This document shows positions 1 to 8,350 of a stretch of 22,045 nucleotides of DNA, piece after piece; within the stretch, counting starts at the first letter, position 1; every line of letters begins with the position of its first letter. Both the position numbers and the translations under genes were made by a program. Source of the DNA: Chara braunii (taxonomy: Eukaryota > Streptophyta > Charophyceae > Charales > Characeae); NCBI GenBank assembly GCA_003427395.1, contig BFEA01000098.1, positions 3,083,396 to 3,105,440 on the forward strand. The letters are read 5' to 3'. The notes under the pieces were generated by a model. The model made no database searches. It worked only from the letters and a program-made list of their open reading frames with translations, and was not told the origin of the DNA.

Positions 1-580
1 ATAGTTTGTGAAAGGGACAGGTATGGGCAGGTGCAGGCGAGTAATGATATTCTCAAGGGTGCGGGCAGGTACTGCTGTTCTCAAGGGCGCGGACAAACCT
101 GGGTGAGTTTTTTTACATGTGGTGGGTGGGTTGGGCATGGGGTATACATTGTCAAAAAAACTTTGGCGAGTCGGGTTGGTCTAAGGTGGATAAAAACTTG
201 CTTGGGCGAGAGTGGATGGGACTCCAGAAACACTGGGCAGGTGGAGTGAAGTGTGAGAAGAAAATGCCCACCATGGCTGCTGCTTTTGTTGTGTTTTTCT
301 GTTGCGTAGTGGTGCTGGTGGTGGTGGTCGGAGCCATTTGCCACTGGAAATGTTTTCTTTTCCTCCAGTTATCGATCAGAGTTAGTTTCTGGAAAGGCGA
401 CTTTCTTGTTGAGAGCATAATGCAGCTCGCTCGCGCTCTCTCTCTCTGATTGCATTGCAAGAAAATTCACTAAACCAAATCCCGTCCAAGTGTCCACCAA
501 TAGACTATTAAGTTATTAACCCATCATCAATCAACACATTATTTCCAACACATGAAAAATAACGGCTGTCGGGTGAAAGG
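1..580. other. Intergenic, GT-rich, no gene seen
   Basis: No coding exon is recognised. The first 250 bases are G/T rich and contain an imperfect repeat of a TTCTCAAGGG(T/C)GCGG motif near 49 and 79. A short (CT)n run lies near 435-448. Short open frames on both strands have low-complexity composition and match no family I know. Confidence 0.5.
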
Positions 581-604
581 TCACTCGAACGGGTGATGAT
601 CCTT

Positions 605-644
605 GGTATGCGAGGATTTGAACCCTCGGCATACTTGCATACCG
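605..644 (-). other. Strong hairpin with a pol III B-box-like loop
   Basis: On the minus strand GGTATGC (644-638) and GCATACC (611-605) are perfect complements, and CGAGG/CCTCG extends an inner stem around a GTTCAAAT loop. The loop and stem include GGTTCAAATCC (624-614), an exact match to the tRNA B-box consensus. There is no convincing A box at tRNA spacing and no cloverleaf, so this is at best a decayed tRNA-derived piece. It may simply be a foldback. Confidence 0.35.
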
Positions 645-1829
645 CCCCTATATGCAAGCATGTGCCCGCCCTAAATGAAGGCGGGACCCTGAATCTCAAT
701 GTGGCCTGAATTTGCCAAATTTGCAAAAAATTGGTCGGCGTCAGACAGTTGCCATGCGCCAGTTGGTTGGTTACATCCGTCCTGCTCATGCGAGTCATAA
801 ATATTCTTGAGCGTTCAGGCTCTTCCAGCCACGCGGAGGCAGCAAGGAACACCTCACGTTTGCGCCTGGGTGGTTGGGCATGCCTAACCAATTAGGTCCC
901 AGGCCACTGTCTGAATGAGCCTGGGCGCAGTCACTTTGGCCCAACTCGAAGCTGGAGGGTATATGCGCGGTCCAACCCGGCAGCAAAGCAGGTGAGCACT
1001 TTCCACTTAGGAAAGAACTCGCCACTGGAGGTGCATTCGGGCACTTGCTAGTGCAAGCGGCAGCGCTGCTGGAGTGTGCCCTCGTGCCTGCCTGCTACCG
1101 GTAGTGCTGCGTGCAAGAACGCGAGTGCGGATGGTCAGTGGCGAGATGAAGAGGGTGCTCCTTGACGGCAGCGTCATAGCTTGGTCCCCATAGCGGGGCA
1201 AACTTGAAGTAAGGTCGGCGGGGTATGGTGGAGGTCTTCGGGTGAAGGGGAGATGTGGGTGATTAAGTCGAGGGTGAGGGGTGAATGAGGAAGTGATGTG
1301 AGGGCACGTACCTGGTCTTGGCAGGGGTCTGCATGGTCGACATCTACATGTACTTCGGTTGCTGCTGCTGACTTCAACTGGTTGCTTCGTCATTTCGTAG
1401 GCCTGTAGTATATAGCTGTGGCAGAGTAGTCTGGCCACTGGGCGCCGATACGAGGAAGAGCTTTGATTGTATTGTTGGTGGTGGCGAGAGTATGCTTTCA
1501 TTGACAATTGAGTTCACTGCTTTGGTTCTCCTTCGGTGTGACATCAGTGCATTTCCACTTTCAGGACAACTTTCGACTTATCCGGCTTTCATTGTGATTT
1601 TGCAATCTGGAATCCTGTATTTCGCTATTGCTCATTTTCCTTACAGGTATATTCAGGTAGGACCTTGGGAGTAGGGATGCGCCAGGGATCGTAATGATGA
1701 GTAAGGGTGGGAGGGTGTTACATAGGGGACCGATCAGGCAGTACATCGCGGTGATCCGATGATTAGTTGCTGACACGCCGTCATATGCCTGGTAGCCGGC
1801 CTCTACAACAACCTGGACTTGTGTGTGTG
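645..1829. other. Intergenic, no gene recognised
   Basis: This is unique-looking sequence of mixed composition. Open frames on the minus strand (for example 1007-1507) are Pro/Arg/Ser rich, lack domain motifs and look like composition effects. Small inverted repeats occur, such as CCCGCC/GGCGGG near 668-685 and an imperfect palindrome around GGTTGGGCATGCCTAACC near 871-890. No repeat with clear boundaries was found. Confidence 0.4.
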
Positions 1830-1832
1830 GGT

Positions 1833-1863
<31 letters not shown>
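1833..1863 (+). repeat. Poly-G run of about 31 bases
   Basis: An uninterrupted G homopolymer follows (GT)n. A second G-rich stretch lies near 2022-2042. Such runs can form G-quadruplexes and are error-prone in sequencing, so the exact length is uncertain. Confidence 0.9.
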
Positions 1864-1864
<1 letters not shown>

Positions 1865-2179
1865 GGAGTGGATGGAAAGAAAAAAGAAAAACAGAGGGCT
1901 GTTCCACTCATCTGTGTGGCTGAGGGGGAAGTTTCCACAGACGAAAGAACCATGGCAATACCATGGGAGGTGGTGGATGTGTAAGTTTTGCACATGTGGA
2001 AGGGTGGCTGTAAATTGGAGCAGGGGGGGGGGAGGAGGGGGGCATAAGTGGGGCCGGTGGGGTTCACATGATTTTCAAAATGCACGACGTCAAAAAGAAA
2101 TCAAGGGCCACAAACACATTGTATGTCAGAAGTTTCAAGAAATTATGTGAACCCCATTGTAAGCAAGGGGCCTCAAAAG

Positions 2180-2364
2180 TTTTTTTTTTTTTTCTTCTTC
2201 CTTTTGTTTTTTTTTTCTCTCTCTTTGGGGGACTCGAAGTTCGAACCAGTGTGGTTGGGTGGAAGGTGCCTGCCAGGAAATCTGTCTGCCAAAAGTCCAC
2301 CAGTCTTGTTGTGAGGGGAGAGGCCCCCCGCAGTAGGGTCGAGCTTTTTTTTTTTTTTTTTTTT
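2180..2364. repeat. Possible degenerate SINE between two poly-T tracts
   Basis: T-rich tracts at about 2180-2225 and 2343-2364 bracket about 120 bp. Just inside, the minus strand reads GGTTCGAACTT (near 2250-2240), 9 of 11 matches to the tRNA B box. On the minus strand this B-box-like motif is followed by an A-rich tail, as in a tRNA-derived SINE. No good A box or target-site duplication is visible, so the assignment is weak. Confidence 0.3.
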
Positions 2365-3008
2365 GAGAAAACGTCTCGGGAGCCCACTATTGGAAGTGAT
2401 AGGAGCATGCATCCCCCAATAGTAGGCCCCTAGTGATAGATGGCTCCAATCTATTGGTGGGGAGGGGCTGAAAGGAATAAGATCTGTACGATTCTGTAGT
2501 ACGGAAAGTCTCTTTAGTATATTTAATTCACAAATTCACAATAAGAGTTCCATCCTTACTTGTCCCTGAACTAGTCCCATCCCTTTCAGGTGCCATCGCC
2601 ATGAGTCCCATGACCATGGGCAGAACTTAAACCTCTTTCTGTAGAATTATTGCCATGACAGAAACATTTCCCACAAGTGCAAGAGTGACGTATCGCTTTG
2701 AAAGTCACAGGATATGGACGATGCAGTCGTATCTGAAACCTGCCGAGGTGCAGCATGTTCTCCAACAGTCGCAGGATATGGACGATGCAGTCGTATCTCT
2801 TCTCACTTTGCCCATGACTGCTCTGGCAACGAGCCCCCTGATGTGTAACCCTTGGCACCAGCAAGTTTGTCACCGCACGGAAGAGACGACTTCCAACTTT
2901 TAAGTTTTAACCAAATTGGAAATTTCTGATCATAATCACCATACAAACCAAACGCACACTGGGAATTTAACGAAAGCACTGGGATATGGTAGACATGCTG
3001 CAGACATG
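2365..3008. repeat. Intergenic with a 27-bp direct repeat
   Basis: The motif CAGGATATGGACGATGCAGT and seven further bases (CGTATCT) occur at 2708 and 2772, a spacing of 64 bp. The rest is unique-looking DNA with no recognised gene. Confidence 0.6.
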
Positions 3009-3155
3009 TAGTTCCAGAAGACCTGTCTCATGCACAGTGTACGGGTTATGATCCACATTCAGACGCTTAGTTCTTGACCTGTGTCATGCACAGTGTAAGG
3101 GATATGATCCACATTCAGACCCTCAGTTCCAGATCTGTCATGTGCACAGCGTATG
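3008..3155 (+). repeat. Degenerate tandem repeat, about 58-60 bp unit
   Basis: Three diverged units start near 3008, 3068 and 3124. Each carries AGTT(C)CAGA-like sequence, then TCATG(TG)CACAG and, in the first two, ATGATCCACATTCAGAC. There is no coding sense. Confidence 0.7.
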
Positions 3156-3182
3156 TCGCCGAGTATAGTTGCATTGGACTCA

Positions 3183-3283
3183 CAAGCATTTGGAAGCCTG
3201 AAGCCTGAATTTCATTGCAAGCATTTGGAAGCCTGAAGCCTGAATTTCATTGCAAGCATTTGGAAGCCTGAAGCCTGAAGCCG
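3183..3283 (+). repeat. 35-bp tandem repeat, 2.9 copies
   Basis: CAAGCATTTGGAAGCCTGAA starts at 3183, 3218 and 3253, so the period is exactly 35 bp. Copies are almost identical, implying recent expansion. The third copy runs into the poly-T edge of the next repeat. The units are contiguous with no spacers, so this is a minisatellite. Confidence 0.9.
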
Positions 3284-3413
3284 TTTTTTTTTTTGTTTGG
3301 GGGGGGGCGGGGGGTAACTGATCGTTGGGCGCACATTCGTGTGCCGCGCGGGTCCGGTCCGGCGGTCCGCCGCACGTGCGGAACCGCGGGGACGGCGTCC
3401 GCTTGCAAGTATG
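3284..3413 (-). repeat. GC-rich dispersed repeat with poly-T edge, copy 1
   Basis: A T/G homopolymer edge is followed by a GC-rich domain containing CGCACATTCGTGTGCCGCGC, GGAACCGC, ACGGCGTCC and a GCAAGTATG end. The same order of motifs recurs at 6648-6736, so this is a dispersed repeat. The poly-T edge suggests a poly-A-tailed element in minus orientation, possibly a SINE, but no clear pol III promoter is seen. Confidence 0.6.
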
Positions 3414-3935
3414 ATCCGAAGGTAAATTGGCAAACCAAATGATGCATTTTTCCAAGCCTAGAATGTACAGTGCTGGCTTTCGAAAAATATGTACAGATGC
3501 TCCTTCCCATCGAGCCTCTATCAGGCCTGAGCACTGTAGTTTTATGCCCGCTACTTGTGTACAAGCAAAATCTACAGTGCCACCTGTGGATGGACTATCA
3601 ACAACAATGTTTTGAACCGCTAGTACACGGGCCCAGCCTTGCAGAAAGTCTTCGTCACTAGAAGCACACAACTCGGAGGCGCTGCAAGGCCAGGGGCGCC
3701 TTTGAAAAAACGCAATCGGCGGCCTCGGAAACGGTGCGGGTGTCATGCTGACACACGTGGGCCCATGTGTGGTGTCCTGGTGCTTTGAACCAGATGGTCA
3801 TGAGTAGCGTGCAACGGCTCAGCAATCATCATACCCCACAGAACGAGACAGATAATTATGCCTTGTGCACGTGTAGGAGGGTGGTGCCAATTTCTCCTTT
3901 GTGAGCGAATTGGTCCATACCTGGATGACTGAGAG

Positions 3936-4155
3936 TTACTTTCTAGTGTGCCGTAATCACCTCCAGGTTCAAGGTATGCGGACAGGCCAGGATTACTGCA
4001 TTACTTTCTAGTGTGCAGTAATCACCTCCATGCCTGGATTACTGCACACTAGAAAGTGTTACATTCAGTCTGGGGAAGCATATTCCAGGTTCAAGGCTGC
4101 AGTGTATGCTGCAATGCATGCGGGCAGGCTGCACTGAAATATGCTTCCCAGACTG
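3936..4155. repeat. Nested inverted repeats (foldback element)
   Basis: A perfect 21-bp inverted repeat has arms 4003-4023 and 4037-4057 (ACTTTCTAGTGTGCAGTAAT at the start of the left arm) and a 13-base spacer. A near copy of the left arm also lies at 3938-3958 in direct orientation. Immediately after it, a second inverted repeat pairs CAGTCTGGGGAAGCATATT (near 4067) with AATATGCTTCCCAGACTG (near 4137), differing by one G. This suggests a foldback or MITE-like element or a rearranged nested pair. Confidence 0.75.
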
Positions 4156-4184
4156 ATTGAGCCGATTATGAGATGACATGGTGG

Positions 4185-4202
4185 AAAGAATTTCACCTTC
4201 TT
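4185..4202. repeat. SINE target-site duplication, left copy
   Basis: AAAGAATTTCACCTTCTT is identical to the 18 bases at 4376-4393 on the other side of the SINE. Confidence 0.9.
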
Positions 4203-4375
4203 AAGTTCTTACCCAAGAGCCTAGCTCAGTGGGTACACAATTGAACTGTTGAAATACAGACCTGTGTCCAAATCCAGATGATGGAACTTGACAAGTAAAA
4301 CCAACCACTAACAAATTGCCTGGGGCCGGTCAGCTCAATGATGGTATCTCAAGACCGTTGCCCTTTTTAAAAAAA
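4203..4375 (+). mobile_element. tRNA-derived SINE with intact target-site duplications
   Basis: A head resembling a tRNA 5' half carries the A box TAGCTCAGTGG (4222-4232), a perfect consensus match. The B-box-like TGTCCAAATCC starts at 4265 (9 of 11 matches). The 43-base spacing matches real tRNA genes. The body runs about 110 bp further and ends in TTTTT and an A tail. Perfect 18-bp direct repeats flank the insert. These are the hallmarks of LINE-mediated retrotransposition of a pol III transcript. The element has no coding capacity. The perfect duplication suggests a fairly recent insertion. Confidence 0.85.
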
Positions 4376-4393
4376 AAAGAATTTCACCTTCTT
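4376..4393. repeat. SINE target-site duplication, right copy
   Basis: An exact 18-bp match to 4185-4202. Its first three A bases cannot be separated from the SINE A tail. Confidence 0.9.
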
Positions 4394-5207
4394 GTAGGCA
4401 GGAGGAGGAGATAAGCTTCTTTATGTCTGGAAGGCTCCTCTTCCTCACTGTTTGCAAGCTATAGATCGGATGGCGCCTGCAGTCCCGATTATGAGATAAC
4501 ACGGTGGTACGATGGTGACGACTGGGCGATGGGCATAATGCACAAAACTGAAACTGGCCAGACAACATAAAACTGTGCTAATTTGGCTATCTGCTGGCTT
4601 ATCCGTTGTCTGTGGTACCACCATTTTGTACCTTTGCCTCTACGAACACCGATATAGCTAGCCTCCTTAAGATACGCAGATCGGATGGCACCTGCAGTCC
4701 CGTCCAGGCACTGTTGGTTCATCTCCCTTCTGTCGTTTGCAGCGTGGTTTCAAATCATCGTGCCGCTTAAATTGCTGTGATCGAGCATATCTATTCACAG
4801 CGCAGTCGTCATCAAAATTCGGCAAAGGCACACCCCATCTCCTACGAAAGGAAATCCTGGGTAATCAACCTCTCCTGGTATGGATTGTTTATGACAGATG
4901 ATCAGCACGCTGTCGGCCAAACGGCGGAAAAGCTCATCACCGACGCCTTGACTACTGAAAGAAGGCCTTGCCATGCTTGCACACTTCAAATGTTCCACCT
5001 GCTGGTCGACAGCTGAACAAAAAACTTTGCGTCACTTTGCGTGAGGCAAACTCCTGACGTCAGATGGGTCCGCGGAGGAGTCGAAAGCCAGGCTTTGCAT
5101 CCACATCATCCTCAAGCCAATTACTGTCACTGACTGCTGATTCCTTCAGCCACCAGTCCATGCAGGCCGCCTCCTTTTTTCCAACCCTGCTCAGCTGCCT
5201 GCCCATA
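4394..5207. other. Intergenic with short direct repeats
   Basis: Two short repeats are seen. GATCGGATGGC(G/A)CCTGCAGT recurs near 4467 and 4680, and CCGATTATGAGAT with ACA(T/C)GGTGG recurs near 4163 and 4487. No coding exon is recognised. The short open frame at 4777-5016 shows no known motif. Confidence 0.5.
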
Positions 5208-5443
5208 AAAAAGGGATGGCCGCCGACACAAAAAAAATAGCCAGGCACCACCAGCATTTACCTGCAATTTCGCAGCGTGTTAACCAAAAAGGGATCGCCG
5301 TCGGCACGCAACAAAAATTGCCAGGCACCACCAGCATTTATCTGCAATTTTGCAGCGTGTTAACCAAAAAGGGATCGCCGTCGGCACGCAACAAAAATTG
5401 CCAGGCACCACCAGCATTTATCTGCAATTTTGCAGCGTGTTAT
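5208..5443 (+). repeat. 80-bp tandem repeat, about 2.8 copies
   Basis: GCCAGGCACCACCAGCATTT recurs at 5240, 5320 and 5400, a period of exactly 80 bp. The last two copies are nearly identical and the first is more diverged. The tail (near 5443) changes to a TATCTGCCAGG sequence. Since 80 is not a multiple of three, a coding repeat is unlikely. Confidence 0.9.
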
Positions 5444-6222
5444 CTGCCAGGTTCGAACAAGATTACTGGGAAGCAGACTGGTGGTTAAATGAGCATTTGC
5501 TGTCTCTTTCTGTGATTAGGATGGGGGCAAGAGTGCTAATTGTACGTGCCTCTTCGCAGCTTATGTCCCTTGTTGAATGCCATGTTATCTTCCAGTATGA
5601 AGAAGCCTGCTCAACTCACCCAAACCATTAAACTTGAGTCAGAGTTCGAACCACAGTGAGAAGTCCTTGAAACGTGGGAGCAACCGCAGAACGACAACAG
5701 AGGCAAAATCCCAAAGACCTATGATGGTAATCGTCACATATAGTAATAAAGTTAAATAAACCTAGTTAAGTTATTAAACCAAACAGTACTTCTGAGTCTC
5801 TTTTTCCCAATGCCGACTTCAGCTGCGTGCCGAGTTTTGCTTGAACAGTTTTCGGCACGGGATTGAAAAACTTCAACGGTGCCGCCAGCCGTTTTGTTTG
5901 GGTAGACCAAGCGCCGAAAGACGTGATGAGTCGACGGCTGGATTGGAACAAAATGGCTGAGAAGGATACTGGTGTTTTTTTTTGTTTTTTTTTTTTGGTT
6001 GAAAAAATGACACTGACACGGACTAAGCTGTAATAAGAAATACTGGTGGCTTATAAAGTCAATTGGAAGTGTACACATTTGCTTTGATACCATACTTGCA
6101 ACCGCACGAGCTGCACATTCTCTGTGTGGAGTTCTGTGCGGGGGGTGCCTGTGCGGAATCGTGGAGGTTTTTTATTTTTATTATTATTTTTAATAAATTT
6201 TTATCTTTTTTCTGGGAGGGGG
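5444..6222. other. Intergenic, AT-rich, poly-T runs
   Basis: No gene is recognised. Poly-T runs lie near 5975-5997 and an A/T-rich block near 6165-6210. Short minus-strand frames here show no domain motif. Confidence 0.45.
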
Positions 6223-6575
6223 AACGGGGGGGTGTAGGACAGGAAGATGGGGATATGGAGAGGAGGAGGAGGATGTGGACGAGGAGGACGACGAGGATAG
6301 CGAGGACGAGGATGGGGGGAGGAGAAGAGATGGACGGAGGGAAAAGAGGAAGGGCAGGAGGAGGAGGAAACGTGGACGGCGAGGAAGGGGAGGACACGAG
6401 GAAGGGAAGGAGACAAGGAGGCATGGAAGATGAGGAAGTACGAAGAGGAGGAGGAGACAAGGAGGATGAGGAAGAGCAAGAGGAGGAGGACGAGTCGGAG
6501 GAGATGAAAAGGAGAAGGGAGGAGGAGACATGGAGGATGAGGAAGGAGAGGAGGAGCAAGGTGAGGCAGTACTCC
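6223..6575 (+). repeat. Long purine tract (GGA/GAGGAC-rich)
   Basis: About 350 bases are almost entirely A/G, with scattered C and T, built from GAGGA and GGACGAGGA units. Frames through it give Glu/Arg/Gly-rich or Pro/Ser/Leu-rich chains typical of simple sequence. Long homopurine tracts can form triplex (H-DNA) structures. Confidence 0.85.
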
Positions 6576-6644
6576 TGTATTTTTTTTTTTCATCTCGCTT
6601 GTAATTTTGGCGGGGGCCCTCAAACGCACCATTTCGAACCCGGC

Positions 6645-6736
6645 CTTTTTTTTTTCTGAGGGGGGTGACGGGTCGTTCCCCGCACATGTTGTGCGCCGCA
6701 CGTCGGGAACCGCCCGCACGGCGTGCGCGTGCAAGT
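6645..6736 (-). repeat. GC-rich dispersed repeat with poly-T edge, copy 2
   Basis: A poly-T edge is followed by GGGTGACGGGTCGTTCCCCG, then CGCACATGTTGTGCGCCGCA, GGGAACCGC, CACGGCGTGCG and GCAAGTATG. This is the same motif order as 3284-3413. Just outside the poly-T the plus strand has TTCGAACCCGGCC, recalling a B box on the minus strand. The family is not identified. Confidence 0.6.
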
Positions 6737-6935
6737 ATGTTTGATACTGCTCAAAATGTCGTGGAAATTTCATACGAGACCAAAAGGAGTCTAGGACAGA
6801 GAAAAGAAGCATGGGCAGAATACAGGGGTAACGGGGTTAGTCTGGTGTGCACAGTACCACTGGCATTCACAGACGTCGCCCGGTGTGTGGATCTCCTGCT
6901 GCGAGGGATCATTCTCTCCGTCTCTCTGTCTTTTC

Positions 6936-6983
<48 letters not shown>
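6936..6983 (+). repeat. (CT)n(CA)n microsatellite opening element copy 1
   Basis: A (CT)n run changes to (CA)n and is followed by ACAATCA, as at the other two copies of this element family. Confidence 0.9.
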
Positions 6984-6986
<3 letters not shown>

Positions 6987-7924
6987 AAATTCCTATTATT
7001 ATCATTACTACAGCTGCTTTTTTTTTCTCTTGTTCTCGTAAAAGTTTTCTCCATGCTGTTGTCTGCTTCCTGTGTGGATCGGGCCATTCCCCTTTCTGTT
7101 TTTTGTAGTACCAAAGTTGAGCACCTTCAAGTTGTGCCAAATAGTTAGTGGCTGCTTGTACAGACTCTACTACAGAGTGCCTGTTACACTACTAGCGGGC
7201 GGCTTCATTTCAGATGATTGTGTCTGTGTTTTCTGCTCCTGATGGGCACTCACCGGATGTCTTCTGGATTCTGATGGGGTGTGAACCAATAGTCTGCTGG
7301 GTTTTCCATATGATGCGAGTGCCACTGAGTGGATCATAGTCCATTTTGTTCCTTGCTGCGTCCTTGAGTTTCTGTGTTGTTCACTGTCTTATTGCGTTCG
7401 TATCTCACTCGCCCGGCTGCCTGCCCACCACATGCGTCGTTGTTCACTTGCATTGCCTTGCCTTGCTGTTCACTTGCCTTGCCTTGCCTTCCCTTGCTGT
7501 CCACTTGCCTTGCCGTGTCCTGCCATGCGGTGCCTTGTCTTGCTGTGCTGTGCTGCCTTGCTGCATTCTGTGCATTGCCTTCCTGCCTTACCGCCGCTTG
7601 TGTGTCATAGCACAAAAACAGATATGGTTTGGTATTCCCCTTTTTCCTTTATTGATTCTGTTTTTTATTTCTTGTTTAGCGGAAACGAATCGTGCTCCTT
7701 TTGTCGTTCCTTCCCGTGTTGCCTTGCTGGACACTGTGCCGTGCCTCCCCGCCTTGCTGCTTCCTGTACCTTGTCTATGTTGTGTTGCATGTTTTCTTTT
7801 TTTTGTTTGCTCACACGCAACAGGGTTTGAAGTATGGTTGTAACTCAATGCATTGCGAGATGATTGTGCAGACTGTCGAGGGTTCAGCCTCCTGATTGGG
7901 CGGCGCAAGAGCAACGAAACAGTC
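6956..7924 (+). mobile_element. Hammerhead-bearing noncoding element, copy 1 (diverged)
   Basis: This is the most diverged of three related copies. Shared landmarks in order are: (CA)n then ACAATCA; the motif GAGCACCTTCAAGTTGTGCC near 7119-7138; GAGTGCCT near 7176; an A-poor tract rich in GCCTTG from about 7438 to 7600; and a hammerhead motif at 7871-7924. No open frame with protein motifs is present, so the element is non-autonomous. It lies head-to-tail with copy 2: (CA)n to (CA)n is about 1325 bp and hammerhead to hammerhead is 1296 bp. It could be a retrozyme-like or satellite-like repeat. Family membership is inferred from aligning the copies by eye. Confidence 0.6.
7871..7924 (+). ncRNA. 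Type III hammerhead ribozyme motif, copy 1 (core mutated)
   Basis: Stem III pairs GACUG (7871-7875) with CAGUC (7920-7924). The cleavage triplet GUC ends at 7877. Stem I is a GAGG/CCUC hairpin with loop GUUCAG. The CUGANGA core reads CUGAUUG, so the catalytic G8 and A9 positions are changed, and stem II is largely lost. GAAA is kept at 7916-7919. It is probably inactive. Relative to copy 2, one stem III pair is C-G instead of U-A, a compensatory change. Confidence 0.65.
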
Positions 7925-7944
7925 CAACATTACTCTTCTCCGTT

Positions 7945-7970
7945 TCTTTTCTTTTCTTTTCTTTTCTTTT
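7945..7970 (+). repeat. (TTTTC)n microsatellite
   Basis: Several TTTTC units follow the copy 1 hammerhead. About 350 bp of unique-looking sequence then leads to copy 2. Confidence 0.8.
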
Positions 7971-8276
7971 TGCCGTATTGTTAGAGTGTTCTGTTCAGGG
8001 TCTTTGTGTGCGTGGGGATCTTTGGGAGTAGTCCTGCCAGCCTATGTTAATGCCTAATAGGCTAATAGCATATGTCTCCTACATAGTCAATAGGGTAAAG
8101 AGTAAAGGACTGTGGTAGCACTTGCCACTGGCGCACTGTCTAGTATGTAATCAAATTGCTTCCATCACAACTCCCCACAATAAAGAAGATTTGTCTGGAA
8201 TCTGGATGCATGTGTCATCCCACAGATTACTGTGTGGTTTTCTTACCTCTTACGGTATTACGCTATGGCTTACGGT

Positions 8277-8278
<2 letters not shown>

Positions 8279-8346
<68 letters not shown>
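8279..8346 (+). repeat. (CA)n microsatellite, about 33 units, opening copy 2
   Basis: An uninterrupted (CA)n run is followed by ACAATCATTTT. It sits at the same relative position as the shorter runs at 6956 and 11879, so it is part of the element and not an independent locus. Confidence 0.95.

Positions 8347-8350
<4 letters not shown>

Noticed and set aside
3183-3283. Direct repeats of 35 bp that could suggest a CRISPR array
   Set aside because: The units are contiguous with no unique spacers and the context is eukaryotic. The same applies to the 52-bp and 80-bp arrays.
5925-5950. GUGAUGAGUCGACGG resembling a hammerhead core
   Set aside because: The C3-U4 bases, the cleavage triplet, stem III and a downstream GAAA in the right place are missing.
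6059-6812. Long Ser/Pro and Glu/Arg-rich frames on both strands
   Set aside because: They are translations of a homopurine/homopyrimidine tract, with no domain or sensible start.
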